A stretch of 64,000 nt of DNA from JAHTBL01 sp038532735 (GTDB lineage Bacteria > Pseudomonadota > Alphaproteobacteria > Rhodobacterales > Rhodobacteraceae). The position numbers were made by a program, and so were the translations under genes. The stretch is taken from assembly GCA_038532735.1 (NCBI GenBank), contig JBCBAC010000003.1, forward strand, positions 248,001 through 312,000, written 5' to 3'. The notes beneath the pieces were generated by a model that did no database searches, was not told the origin of the DNA, and saw only the letters and a program-made list of their open reading frames with translations. Below are positions 1 to 7,426 of the stretch, piece after piece (the first letter of the stretch is position 1; every line of letters begins with the position of its first letter).

Positions 1-342
1 CTGTCTGCGGTTGGGGGCGTGGCTGGCGATCTTCTCGTGCAAAGTCTTTGCACTCAGACGAAGCTCCTCGTCGGCCACTTCCTGCACAATCGACATGCCA
101 AGGCTCAACGCCTCCAGCTCGGTCATGGACAAGGCCAGAGGCGGCAAGAAGACAGGTTCTCGCAAGAGATAGCCAACACCGCGTTCACCTTCGACAGGGA
201 CGCCGGAGGCGATCAGCGTGGCGATGTCACGATAGATCGTTCGCTCTGAGACTTCGAGGGCTTCGGCAATATCGCGGGCAAGGTGCAAGCGACCATCTTT
301 GATGATCTCGACAATCTCCGTCAGTCGCTCGCTTCGCCGCAT
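1..342 (-). CDS. WYL/YafY-type HTH transcriptional regulator (C-terminus cut by window edge)
   Basis: The first 114 residues are visible; the rest lies outside the window. The N-terminus MRRSERLTEIVEII starts a winged helix-turn-helix of the HTH_11/DeoR type (roughly residues 6-60, with the recognition segment EVSERTIYRDIATL), followed by the linker leading to a WYL ligand-sensing domain (LALSMTELEALSLG). Such regulators bind DNA as dimers and usually control the adjacent gene. It starts 10 bases after the stop of the ABM-like gene at 353-658 on the same strand, so both are probably co-transcribed, and a perfect palindrome at 708-728 upstream of that pair is the likely operator. The family is secure; the ligand is unknown. 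Confidence 0.85.
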   Translation of the reverse strand, partial: MRRSERLTEIVEIIKDGRLHLARDIAEALEVSERTIYRDIATLIASGVPVEGERGVGYLLREPVFLPPLALSMTELEALSLGMSIVQEVADEELRLSAKTLHEKIASHAPNRRQ

Positions 343-352
343 CGCCTCACCG

Positions 353-658
353 TCAGTTGATCGCCACTTCGACTTCGCTGTGACGCATCGTGACGGTTGG
401 ACCATTGATGGCCGACAGAAACGGCCTATTGCCCTCAACGCTGCCGATCTTAGATGCTGCAGCCTTAGCCGCATCCATGTCAGCCCATTCGATGTGCTCG
501 ATCCATTCACCGTATTCGCTGCATGATAGCCTGCGGGCGATAAAGCCGGGCTGTGAGGTGACGAAGCTATTCATGGCCTGAGCTGCTTCCGCGAACTGCT
601 CGCGGCTGACACCCTCATTGAGTTTGAATGTAACGGTTTCGATGACGTGTTTGCTCAT
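353..658 (-). CDS. small ABM-like (dimeric alpha-beta barrel) protein, copy 2
   Basis: A 101-residue protein starting MSKHVIETVTFKLNEGVS. The pattern of an N-terminal beta strand, a helix with FAEAAQAMNSF, then PGFIARRLS and a strand with WIEHIEWADMDAAKAA fits the antibiotic-biosynthesis-monooxygenase/dimeric alpha-beta barrel fold. I chose the ATG at 658 because GGAG lies 8 bases before it; an upstream ATG at 748 has no such signal and would run through the operator. It resembles the protein at 768-1064 (PGF-x-RR, W-hydrophobic strand, similar C-terminus), so the two look like a tandem paralogue pair. No catalytic residues can be assigned; enzyme, stress protein or binding protein are all possible. 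Confidence 0.75.
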   Translation of the reverse strand: MSKHVIETVTFKLNEGVSREQFAEAAQAMNSFVTSQPGFIARRLSCSEYGEWIEHIEWADMDAAKAAASKIGSVEGNRPFLSAINGPTVTMRHSEVEVAIN

Positions 659-707
659 GTTTGATCTCCAATCGAGTTTAATGATTGGTGAGACATTAGT
701 CGAGCAT

Positions 708-728
708 AACTGACATTTTCTGTCAGTT
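708..728. promoter_or_regulatory. perfect operator-like palindrome AACTGACA-N5-TGTCAGTT
   Basis: Arms of 8 bases are exact reverse complements with a TTTTC spacer. The site lies 50 bases upstream of the minus-strand ABM-like gene at 353-658, which precedes a WYL/YafY-type regulator. A dyad of this size and position is what an autoregulating dimeric repressor would use. Binding by the adjacent regulator is inferred. Confidence 0.7.
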
Positions 729-767
729 GTCTCTGGCCGCAATGTCATTGGCCAGAAGCGAACCGCC

Positions 768-1064
768 TCAATTCGTTTTACGCTCGATGTTCCAATGGTT
801 CATCTTGATGCTGGCTGGATCAATCGCCCGCATAAAGGTTGCAGCGGATGTTTCGATGAGAATGGCATCAGCTGCAGCCAAGTCTTCATCAAGCGTGGTC
901 CGCTCCACCATATCGAGCCACGCGCCGTCCGGTCGCCGTGCCAACGTCCGCCGCACAAAACCCGGCGCATCACACAAAAATGCGACCTCCAAGTCCGCAG
1001 CAGCCATAACAAATTGACTGCTCGTCGCATCACTAGCCAAGCAGAACTCCACGACTTCAACCAC
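768..1064 (-). CDS. small ABM-like protein, copy 1
   Basis: A 98-residue protein with a GTG start (MVEVVEFCLASDATSSQ when initiated). The order strand, helix (FVMAAADLEVAFL), APGFVRRTLAR, then WLDMVERTTLDEDLAAAD follows that of the protein at 353-658, so the two are likely paralogues with a dimeric alpha-beta barrel fold. The GTG lies 2 bases after the stop of the mini-ORF at 1067-1159 and its own ribosome-binding site is weak (AAGTTAACC), suggesting translational coupling. It is separated from the second copy by 109 bases holding the palindrome at 708-728. Function is not known. Confidence 0.65.
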   Translation of the reverse strand: MVEVVEFCLASDATSSQFVMAAADLEVAFLCDAPGFVRRTLARRPDGAWLDMVERTTLDEDLAAADAILIETSAATFMRAIDPASIKMNHWNIERKTN

Positions 1065-1066
1065 GG

Positions 1067-1159
1067 TTAACTTGAGTAATGCATTCTCTTCGCACGCCGC
1101 AAAGCTGGCGCTGATAGTAGGGCGAATAGACCGCCTACATGTATGAGCTGTTTAAACAT
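1067..1159 (-). CDS. 30-aa mini-ORF, signal-peptide-like, with a strong Shine-Dalgarno site
   Basis: The frame reads MFKQLIHVGGLFALLSAPAL and then ten more residues ending HYSS. AAGGAGG sits 5 bases before the ATG, the best ribosome-binding site in this cluster. The hydrophobic stretch followed by APAL looks like a signal peptide or membrane anchor, but the basic tail and early stop suggest either a real microprotein or the remnant of a secreted protein whose reading frame broke. Its ATG overlaps the end of the 105-codon frame at 1152-1469, and its stop is 2 bases before the GTG of the next gene, so it could couple translation across the cluster. Confidence 0.4.
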   Translation of the reverse strand: MFKQLIHVGGLFALLSAPALRRAKRMHYSS

Positions 1160-1469
1160 AGAACCTCCTTCGATGTTGTTCGAAAGGAGGATCGAAGACG
1201 CGAACTGACAAAACCTGTCGGTAGAGGTGGCTTTGGATGTGCATTTTGGGCTGAAAGCTGACCTTCGCTGCATCTTCGACATGCCCCCTCAATGACGGTC
1301 CCCAGGCGACGTTTTGGATCCGGACCAGATATGGTCTTTGAACGTCCTCTTGCCCCCAGATAACCAGCGCGTGATCTGCACCTGAGTCCTTTATGCAACT
1401 TTGTGGCAAAGCATCTAAAATTTGCCATGCTCTTAATTCAATTTCGTCTACAAATGATCTTGCTTGCAT
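1152..1469 (-). CDS. hypothetical protein, 105 aa
   Basis: Reads MQARSFVDEIELRAWQILDA at the N-terminus and ends in a basic tail HRRRFYV. I do not recognise a family. It has mixed secondary-structure character, no signal peptide and no membrane segment. The stop codon lies 3 bases downstream of the ATG of the 30-aa frame at 1067-1159, a 4-base-scale overlap typical of coupled genes. The start is preceded only by a weak GGCGG. The stretch is AT-richer than the neighbouring core genes. It is a plausible gene mainly because it is open for 105 codons in an otherwise empty stretch on the same strand as its neighbours. Confidence 0.4.
   Translation of the reverse strand: MQARSFVDEIELRAWQILDALPQSCIKDSGADHALVIWGQEDVQRPYLVRIQNVAWGPSLRGHVEDAAKVSFQPKMHIQSHLYRQVLSVRVFDPPFEQHRRRFYV
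1164..1190 (-). promoter_or_regulatory. hairpin masking the Shine-Dalgarno site of the mini-ORF
   Basis: On the minus-strand RNA the segment CCTCCTTTCGA pairs with TCGAAGGAGG across a six-base loop ACAACA, with one bulged U. The 3' arm is the ribosome-binding site of the start codon at 1159. The hairpin lies inside the last codons of the frame at 1152-1469, so a ribosome reading that frame would open it. Confidence 0.55.
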
Positions 1470-1660
1470 TGGAATGTTGCCGCCAATGCACCAATCTTTG
1501 GGACGACTTTTTTGGGCAACTACCTGACTCTAAACCTATTTTTTGAGGCTTTCCGCGTGTGGGGCGCGGATAGGGTTTCACGCTTTATGGGTTTCGAATG
1601 CCTGACACGATTGCTCACCGATTGGCCCTTCCCTCGCGTCCCGACGACAGTAAGGTAGCC

Positions 1661-3031
1661 ATGTTCCGTAGACTTTTTCCGCTTTCCATCATGTTTTTGA
1701 CCGCCTGTATGCCCAGCGGTTCGATGGAGTATACCTCGCGCGCCTCTGCGCTGCCTGACAGCCTGCCACCGATGAAAACGTTCGCCAGCGCGCCCGTCAC
1801 GGCACCACAGCGGTCCAACCAGGATATCGGTCGGGATTTCCTCGATCTGACCTTCCGGATGGAGAGCGGCCGGCTTTTGCCCTACATGACGCGCTTTGAA
1901 GGTCCGATCACCGTGCGTGTCGCTGGGGAAGCGCCACCCAGCCTGCAGCATGATCTGACAAAGCTCCTCGCGCGTCTGCGCAACGAGGCGCAGATCGACA
2001 TTCGTCAGACAACGCGTGCAGACGCCAACATTACCGTCAACGTAATCACCCGCAAAACGCTGCAAGGCTCCGTCCCGGCGGCGGCGTGTTTCGTTGTGCC
2101 CCATGTTCAAAGCTGGGCCGAATTCCGCAAGCTGCGCCGCACGGCGTCGGTCGATTGGGCGCGCCTGAAAGTGCGCGACAAGGTTGGCATCTTTATGCCC
2201 GGCGATGTGAGCCCGCAGGAAATCCGCGACTGTCTGCACGAGGAACTGGCCCAGGCCCTTGGCCCGCTCAACGATCTTTACCGCCTGCCCGACAGCATCT
2301 TCAACGATGACAATATCCACACGGTCCTGACCGGTTTCGACATGATGATCCTGCGCGCCTACTACGCGCCAGAACTGCGCAACGGCATGACCCGCGAAGG
2401 CGTGGCCCGCGTGCTGCCGCAAGTGCTGGCCCGGATCAATCCGGGCGGTGTGGGTCGCGCATCTGATCCGCGCCCGATTACCGCGCGCAGCTGGATTGAG
2501 GCGATTGAGGGCGCTCTGGCCCCCCGCGCCTCTATGAGCCAGCGCCGCAGCCAGGCTGCCAAAGCGCTTTCGATTGCGCAAAATGCTGGCTGGACCGGCC
2601 CACGCCGAGGCTACAGCCACTTCCTTGTGGCACGCCTAGCAACAGCTGCCGACAGCGATTACGCGCTGTCAAACTACCTGGCGGCGGATGGCTATTACCG
2701 CTCCGACCCCAAAACGCGCCTGCACGCGGCCCATGTTGCCGTGAACCTCATCGCCTATAAGATCAGCGCAGGCGAAGGGCTGGAGGCGATCACTATGATC
2801 AACTCCCACATCCCCGTCGTGCGCCGCTCTGAAAACGCCAACCTGCTGGCGACGCTCCTGATGCTGAAAGCCGAAGCGCTCGAAATCGAGGGCCGCCGGG
2901 CCGAGGCACAAGCGGTGCGTCTGGACAGTCTCGGCTGGGCACGCTACGGCTTCGGTTCCGAGCGGGACGTGCGCACCCGCCTGAACGAGATCACAGCCCT
3001 GACACCGGTGTTGGGGCGCAGCGGAGGATAA
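1661..3031 (+). CDS. DUF2927-family lipoprotein
   Basis: A 456-residue predicted lipoprotein. I start it at the ATG of MFRRLFPLSIMFLTACMPSG because this gives a complete lipoprotein signal with lipobox LTAC; an in-frame ATG 63 bases upstream would bury it. A DUF2927-like core follows (about residues 55-260), with RNEAQIDIRQTTRADANITV and a CLHEELAQALGPLNDLY segment in which HEE resembles a metal-ligand or catalytic pair, as in minimal metalloprotease-like domains. The C-terminal third is helical and Ala/Arg-rich, possibly TPR-like. It begins a five-gene plus-strand run to 5618. DUF2927 has no established function; the protease idea is inference. Confidence 0.75.
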   Translation: MFRRLFPLSIMFLTACMPSGSMEYTSRASALPDSLPPMKTFASAPVTAPQRSNQDIGRDFLDLTFRMESGRLLPYMTRFEGPITVRVAGEAPPSLQHDLTKLLARLRNEAQIDIRQTTRADANITVNVITRKTLQGSVPAAACFVVPHVQSWAEFRKLRRTASVDWARLKVRDKVGIFMPGDVSPQEIRDCLHEELAQALGPLNDLYRLPDSIFNDDNIHTVLTGFDMMILRAYYAPELRNGMTREGVARVLPQVLARINPGGVGRASDPRPITARSWIEAIEGALAPRASMSQRRSQAAKALSIAQNAGWTGPRRGYSHFLVARLATAADSDYALSNYLAADGYYRSDPKTRLHAAHVAVNLIAYKISAGEGLEAITMINSHIPVVRRSENANLLATLLMLKAEALEIEGRRAEAQAVRLDSLGWARYGFGSERDVRTRLNEITALTPVLGRSGG

Positions 3032-3034
3032 CCC

Positions 3035-3217
3035 ATGACGCCCCAAGTGCTGACCATCCTGATCGCGGGTTTTCTGGTTGGCGCTGGCATCGGCACCGTC
3101 CGAGCGCGCGCCCGCAAAGGCGCGCGTTTCGACATTCTGCACTTCGCGCTGGTCTATGGTGTGATCGGGTTCGTGGTCACCGTCCTCGCCCTCGTCACCT
3201 ATATTCGCATCGGGTGA
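3035..3217 (+). CDS. small two-helix membrane protein
   Basis: Sixty residues with two hydrophobic helices (about 5-23 and 38-57) separated by a strongly basic loop RARARKGARF. This predicts an inner-membrane hairpin with the loop in the cytoplasm. It starts 3 bases after the lipoprotein stop, behind GGAGG, and ends 4 bases before the VWA gene, so it is translated as part of that operon. I do not recognise a named family. A helper or anchor role for the neighbouring VWA protein is conceivable but only inferred from position. Confidence 0.7.
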   Translation: MTPQVLTILIAGFLVGAGIGTVRARARKGARFDILHFALVYGVIGFVVTVLALVTYIRIG

Positions 3218-3221
3218 GCCC

Positions 3222-4406
3222 ATGTTCCTTCCCTTCTTCGAGACACTCAGGAAGGGCGGCGTTCCCGTCAGCTTGCGCGAATATCTAAGCTTTCTTGAGG
3301 GCATGAAGGCGGGTCTTGCCACCTACGATATCGAGGCGTTCTACTACCTTGCCCGCACCTCCATGGTCAAAGATGAGCGCAATATCGACAAGTTCGACCG
3401 CGCCTTTGCCACCGCCTTCGAAGGGCTCGAACAGATCAGTTTTGATCAGGTGATGGAGGCCGTCGATATCCCCGCCGACTGGCTGGAAAAGATGGCCGAA
3501 AAGCACCTCTCGGAAGAGGAAAAGGCCGAAATCGAAGCTTTAGGAGGCTTCGATAAGCTCATGGAAACGCTCAAGGAACGTCTCAAAGAGCAGCAAGGCC
3601 GCCATCAGGGCGGCAACAAATGGATCGGCACCGCAGGAACCTCGCCGTTCGGCGCCTATGGCTATAACCCTGAAGGCGTGCGGATCGGACAGAATGAGTC
3701 CCGCCACAAGCGCGCCGTCAAAGTCTGGGATAAGCGTGATTTCAAGGACTTGGACGACACAGTTGAACTGGGCACCCGCAACATCAAAGTCGCTCTAAAA
3801 CGCCTGCGCCGCTGGGCCCGCGACGGGGCGGCGGATGAGCTAGACCTCGACGGCACCATCCGCGCGACGGCAGAGCACGGCTATCTCGACGTCAAGACCC
3901 GCCCCGAACGACGCAACGCCGTCAAAGTCATCCTATTCTTCGATGTCGGCGGCTCCATGGACCCGCATATCCGCGTTTTGGAAGAGTTGTTCAGCGCCGC
4001 CCGCGCCGAGTTCAAACATCTTGAACATTTCTACTTCCACAACTGCCTCTATGAGGGCGTGTGGCGCGACAATCGCCGCCGCTGGGACGCGCAAACCCCC
4101 ACATGGGATGTGCTTAGAACCTATGGCCCCGACTACAAATGTATCTTCGTTGGCGACGCCTCCATGTCGCCCTACGAAGTCGCCTATCCCGGCGGCGCCA
4201 ATGAACACTGGAACGCCGAAGCCGGCTCCGTCTGGCTGCAACGCGCTTGCGATCAGTGGCCCGATCATCTGTGGATCAACCCGGTGCCGGAAAAATACTG
4301 GGGCTACACCCAGTCCATCGGCATGATCCAAGAGATTTTCCCGGACCGAATGGTTCCCATGACGCTGGAGGGCATCTCAAAGGGGATGAAGGCCCTGACG
4401 CGGTGA
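3222..4406 (+). CDS. CoxE-like VWA domain protein
   Basis: A 394-residue cytoplasmic protein. The N-terminal region (MFLPFFETLRKGGVPVSLREY) and the C-terminal VWA region match the CoxE-like family that works with MoxR AAA ATPases in metal-centre insertion or complex remodelling. The VWA metal-ion-dependent adhesion site is visible as DVGGSMD with its first Asp at about residue 241. A charged, Gly-rich stretch (LKEQQGRHQGGNKWIG) precedes it. No MoxR ATPase gene is next to it in this window, so its partner must be elsewhere. The stop overlaps the next start (GTGA). The family call is strong; the client protein is unknown. Confidence 0.85.
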   Translation: MFLPFFETLRKGGVPVSLREYLSFLEGMKAGLATYDIEAFYYLARTSMVKDERNIDKFDRAFATAFEGLEQISFDQVMEAVDIPADWLEKMAEKHLSEEEKAEIEALGGFDKLMETLKERLKEQQGRHQGGNKWIGTAGTSPFGAYGYNPEGVRIGQNESRHKRAVKVWDKRDFKDLDDTVELGTRNIKVALKRLRRWARDGAADELDLDGTIRATAEHGYLDVKTRPERRNAVKVILFFDVGGSMDPHIRVLEELFSAARAEFKHLEHFYFHNCLYEGVWRDNRRRWDAQTPTWDVLRTYGPDYKCIFVGDASMSPYEVAYPGGANEHWNAEAGSVWLQRACDQWPDHLWINPVPEKYWGYTQSIGMIQEIFPDRMVPMTLEGISKGMKALTR

Positions 4407-4891
4407 GGGTCTATCAGCGCATCGAGGCCCTGTTCGCCCCAAGCGCTGACGTGTGGGAGCGTCATTCCAACCCGCTTTCCGGCTGGACCCGCGTCCCAAT
4501 CCTGCCGCTTCTCGCCTTGGCGATCTACGCGCGGCTCTGGATCGGATGGTGGTGTTTTCTTCCCATCGCCCTGCTCGTCCTTTGGGCTTTCGTCAATCCG
4601 CGGGCCTTCCCACCCCCGAAAGACCGCAGCGCCTGGATGACCAGCGCGGCCTATGGCGAACGGATTTGGCTCAATCAAAAGACTGACCCGATCCCGGCCC
4701 ATCATGCCAAAGCTCTCAAGGTTCTGGCCCCTTTGCCGCTTTTAGGGACGCCGGCCCTGTTCTGGGGGCTCTACAGCCTTGATGCAGCGCTCAGCGCAGT
4801 CTCGGTCGGCTTTGTTGTCATCACAAAGATGTGGTTTCTGGACCGCATGGTCTGGCTTTACGAGGAAACGCCCAAAGACGCCCGCCCCTAG
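4403..4891 (+). CDS. DUF6653-like membrane protein
   Basis: I start this at GTG 4403, overlapping the TGA of the VWA gene in a GTGA arrangement; upstream ATGs in this frame lie inside that gene. The 162 residues show the pattern WERHSNPLSGWTRV followed by two close hydrophobic helices (PLLALAIYARLWIGWWCFLP and the next), then ERIWLNQ, and two more helices near the C-terminus. The HxNPxSGWTR motif is what I associate with DUF6653, a small membrane family without known function. A four-helix inner-membrane protein is predicted. Co-translation with the CoxE-like gene suggests a shared process. Confidence 0.65.
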   Translation: MRVYQRIEALFAPSADVWERHSNPLSGWTRVPILPLLALAIYARLWIGWWCFLPIALLVLWAFVNPRAFPPPKDRSAWMTSAAYGERIWLNQKTDPIPAHHAKALKVLAPLPLLGTPALFWGLYSLDAALSAVSVGFVVITKMWFLDRMVWLYEETPKDARP

Positions 4892-4928
4892 CCTTGCCGC
4901 GCGTCCCCTCACGACCCATATCCACTTT

Positions 4929-5618
4929 ATGTTGAAAATCGCACCCATCCTGCTGGCCGTTCTCTACGGCCTGATCCTCTATCGGTTCTCCGCATGGCGC
5001 ACCGCGAAGGAGCTTGACGCCAAGTCGACCGAACTCGCAGATCCACGGCTGAAGAAGCTGACCGACAAGATGGCCGCCGCCCTCGATCTGGAGCGCATCA
5101 AGGTCCACATCTACGAGATTGACCCGGTCAACGGCCTCGCCGCCCCCGATGGGCGCATCTTCATCACGCGCGGGTTTTACCGCAAATACCAGCAAGGTGA
5201 GGTCTCGGGCGAAGAGATGGCGTCGGTTATCGCCCATGAGCTCGGCCATGTCGCTTTGGGGCATTCCCGCCGCCGCATGATCGACTTTTCGGGACAGAAT
5301 GCCCTGCGTACCGTGCTCGCCATGGTGCTCAGCCGCTTCCTGCCCGGCATCGGTGTCTGGATCGCCAACGGCATCACAACTTTGCTGACCGCCCGCCTGT
5401 CCCGCAGCGACGAATATGAGGCCGACGCTTATGCCAGCGCCCTTCTGGTGAAATCCGGCATCGGCACCGCCGCTCAGAAGTCGCTCTTTGAAAAACTCGA
5501 AGAGCTCACCCAACAGCGCGCAGGTGCCGTCCCAGCCTGGCTCATGAGCCACCCCAAAACCGACGAACGCATCCGCGCAATCGAAGCGCTGGAGGCCAAA
5601 TGGCAGGCGCAGAGCTAG
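4929..5618 (+). CDS. M48-family zinc metalloprotease
   Basis: I start at ATG 4929 (MLKIAPILLAVLYGLILYRF), which gives an N-terminal membrane anchor and a 229-residue protein; a longer frame from 4779 overlaps the previous gene. The zinc site HELGH is at residues 103-107 and the third ligand lies in SDEYEADAYA near residue 162. HPKTDERIRAIE near the C-terminus is the usual M48 end motif. The family includes HtpX and Ste24-like proteases that cleave membrane or secreted proteins; the catalytic face here would depend on anchor orientation. It closes the plus-strand run beginning at 1661. Confidence 0.85.
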   Translation: MLKIAPILLAVLYGLILYRFSAWRTAKELDAKSTELADPRLKKLTDKMAAALDLERIKVHIYEIDPVNGLAAPDGRIFITRGFYRKYQQGEVSGEEMASVIAHELGHVALGHSRRRMIDFSGQNALRTVLAMVLSRFLPGIGVWIANGITTLLTARLSRSDEYEADAYASALLVKSGIGTAAQKSLFEKLEELTQQRAGAVPAWLMSHPKTDERIRAIEALEAKWQAQS

Positions 5619-5639
5619 GCTTCTTTTGTCTCTAAATAC

Positions 5640-6191
5640 CTAAGAACCGCCCGCCATTAGCGCCTTTCCAAGACGCGGAAGGCGGGCCTTCTTCATCAAG
5701 CGGCGCATGTCCCAATCCTCACCGGATAGTCGCTGGGCCTGATCCAGAACGGCTGCTGCGACGCCCCTCACCGCCTCGGGCTGGGCCTCAAAGAACCCCA
5801 GCAAAAACGCATCCGGATCCGCGCGGGAGAGCCCCTCTTCGGCCAAAATCCCGCGCGGGAAGTCCTTCGCGTTATTCGTTACGATCAGATCCGCCGATCC
5901 AGCGACGGCGGCGGCAAGGACGTGAATGTCATTCGGGTCCGGCAGCCAGAGCCGCTGCTCCAACCCCGCATGCGGAGCCACCATCGCACGCGGAAACGTA
6001 GCTTGGAGTAGCGCGATCTCGCCGCGGGCGATGGCCTCGCCCTCAGCGCCGAGTTTGGCCGCCGCCCGCGCCCATTCCTCAAGAATGCGCGCGGACCAAA
6101 GTGGGGTGTAGAGCCCGGCTTTCGCCGCGCCAATAAGCACTTCGCGCATGACGGTGGGGTAGATCACGCAGGCGTCCAGCAGGACTTTCAT
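5640..6191 (-). CDS. PIN domain protein (RSP_2614-like)
   Basis: A 183-residue protein with a PIN-type start MKVLLDACVIYPT (acidic residue D6) and the second acidic region in PNDIHVLAAAVAGSADLIVT followed by NNAKDF, as in VapC-like ribonucleases. The C-terminal tail with RRLMKKARLPRLGKAL is basic and could contact nucleic acid. There is no upstream small antitoxin gene: instead the start overlaps the stop of rlmI by 4 bases. That argues against a classic VapBC module and matches the stand-alone PIN proteins of Rhodobacterales annotated as RSP_2614. RNA-processing activity is inferred from fold only. Confidence 0.75.
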   Translation of the reverse strand: MKVLLDACVIYPTVMREVLIGAAKAGLYTPLWSARILEEWARAAAKLGAEGEAIARGEIALLQATFPRAMVAPHAGLEQRLWLPDPNDIHVLAAAVAGSADLIVTNNAKDFPRGILAEEGLSRADPDAFLLGFFEAQPEAVRGVAAAVLDQAQRLSGEDWDMRRLMKKARLPRLGKALMAGGS

Positions 6192-7387
6192 GACAAACGG
6201 TAGGCCAGCGCCTTGAGATAGCCGCTCTCTGCCAAAGACGGCAATTGCGGATGATCAGGACCTGCAAAGCCGGTATAAATCAGCTGCCCTGCCCGCCCTG
6301 CTTTACCAATCCCGCGCGAGCAGGCGGCGCGGAACGCGTCCAGATCCGCCGCATGGCTGCAGGAACAGAGCACCAGATAGCCACCTGGTTTCACCAGCAA
6401 ACTCGACAGCCGCGCGACGCGGTCATAGGCCCGCAATCCCCGGTCCAAGGCGGATTTTGTCGGCGCAAAGGCTGGCGGATCGCAGATGACGACATCAAAC
6501 TGCGCGCCTTCCGCTTGCAAGGCAGCAAGCGTGTCGAACGCGTCGCCCTTGCGGGTCGTGTACTGCACGGCCTTGCCCATGGCCTGCGCCCCCTGCGCAG
6601 CCAGCTCAAGCGCCGCGGCAGAGCCATCCACCGCCGTCGCATGAAGCGCACCGGCCGCCAACGCGGCCAGAGAAAACCCGCCGACATGTGAGAACACGTC
6701 CAGCACCGCCGCGCCCGCGCTGAGAGTTTGCACGAAGGCATGATTGGGCCGTTGATCATAGAAAAGCCCGGTCTTCTGCCCCCCGGTCACATCCGCCATA
6801 TAGGTCGCGTCATTCATCGGCACGGGCAGCGGCGCATCTGGCGCCTGCCCGATCAGGACCGCATCGACGTCATCAAGACCCTCAAGGCTGCGCATGCGTC
6901 CACTGGCGTTCTTCAGCACGTTTGTGCAGCTCGTGACCCGCGCCAGGACCTCAGCCAAGTCGCCCGCCATGGCGTCTGCCCAAGCCGCGTTGGGCTGCAA
7001 CACCAGCGTTTCGCCAAACCGATCCACGATGACGCCTGGAAAGCCATCGGCCTCCGCATGGATCAGACGGTAGTATGGGGCGTCATAAAGCCGCTCGCGA
7101 TGGGCCAGCGCCGCCGCCACACGCGCCTCGATCCAGCCGGCGTCGATCACCACATCCGGATCCCGCGCCATCACCCGCGCAAAGATCTTAGACGCCGGGT
7201 TCACCGTCACCGTCGCCAGATAGTCGCGGTTGGCGTCCTGCAAATGCGCGAAACTGCCTGGCTCCAAAGCCTTGGTCCGGCGGTCGGTGACGATATCATC
7301 CGCATAGACCCAAGGCGCACCAAACCGGACGGGGCGCGGGTTGGCTTTGGGCTTCAGGCGGATCACAGGAAAAGAGGGCGCTGTCAT
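6188..7387 (-). CDS. rlmI: 23S rRNA methyltransferase RlmI-like
   Basis: A 399-residue class I SAM-dependent methyltransferase with an N-terminal PUA-like RNA-binding region (about 1-80, including RFGAPWVYADDI) and a Rossmann methyltransferase domain. Visible motifs are VLDVFSHVGGFSLAAL (SAM motif I), VDGSAAALELA, and the target-contact motif CDPPAFAPTK. These match RlmI/YccW, which makes 5-methylcytosine at 23S rRNA position 1962; other members of the RlmI/RlmK group have the same layout, so the exact base is inferred. The catalytic CSCSH segment is present near residue 350. It is co-translated with the PIN gene downstream. Confidence 0.85.
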   Translation of the reverse strand: MTAPSFPVIRLKPKANPRPVRFGAPWVYADDIVTDRRTKALEPGSFAHLQDANRDYLATVTVNPASKIFARVMARDPDVVIDAGWIEARVAAALAHRERLYDAPYYRLIHAEADGFPGVIVDRFGETLVLQPNAAWADAMAGDLAEVLARVTSCTNVLKNASGRMRSLEGLDDVDAVLIGQAPDAPLPVPMNDATYMADVTGGQKTGLFYDQRPNHAFVQTLSAGAAVLDVFSHVGGFSLAALAAGALHATAVDGSAAALELAAQGAQAMGKAVQYTTRKGDAFDTLAALQAEGAQFDVVICDPPAFAPTKSALDRGLRAYDRVARLSSLLVKPGGYLVLCSCSHAADLDAFRAACSRGIGKAGRAGQLIYTGFAGPDHPQLPSLAESGYLKALAYRLS

Positions 7388-7426
7388 GGCGCCCTCTTAC
7401 TGTGAGTTCTGCGTGGGGGGAAGCGC

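Noticed and set aside
1520..2620. Open frame of 366 codons antisense to the DUF2927 lipoprotein
   Set aside because: No start signal and Arg/His-rich text; the lipoprotein frame has a full signal sequence.
5640..6191. VapBC toxin-antitoxin module
   Set aside because: The PIN gene lacks a small antitoxin gene before it and is fused by overlap to rlmI instead.
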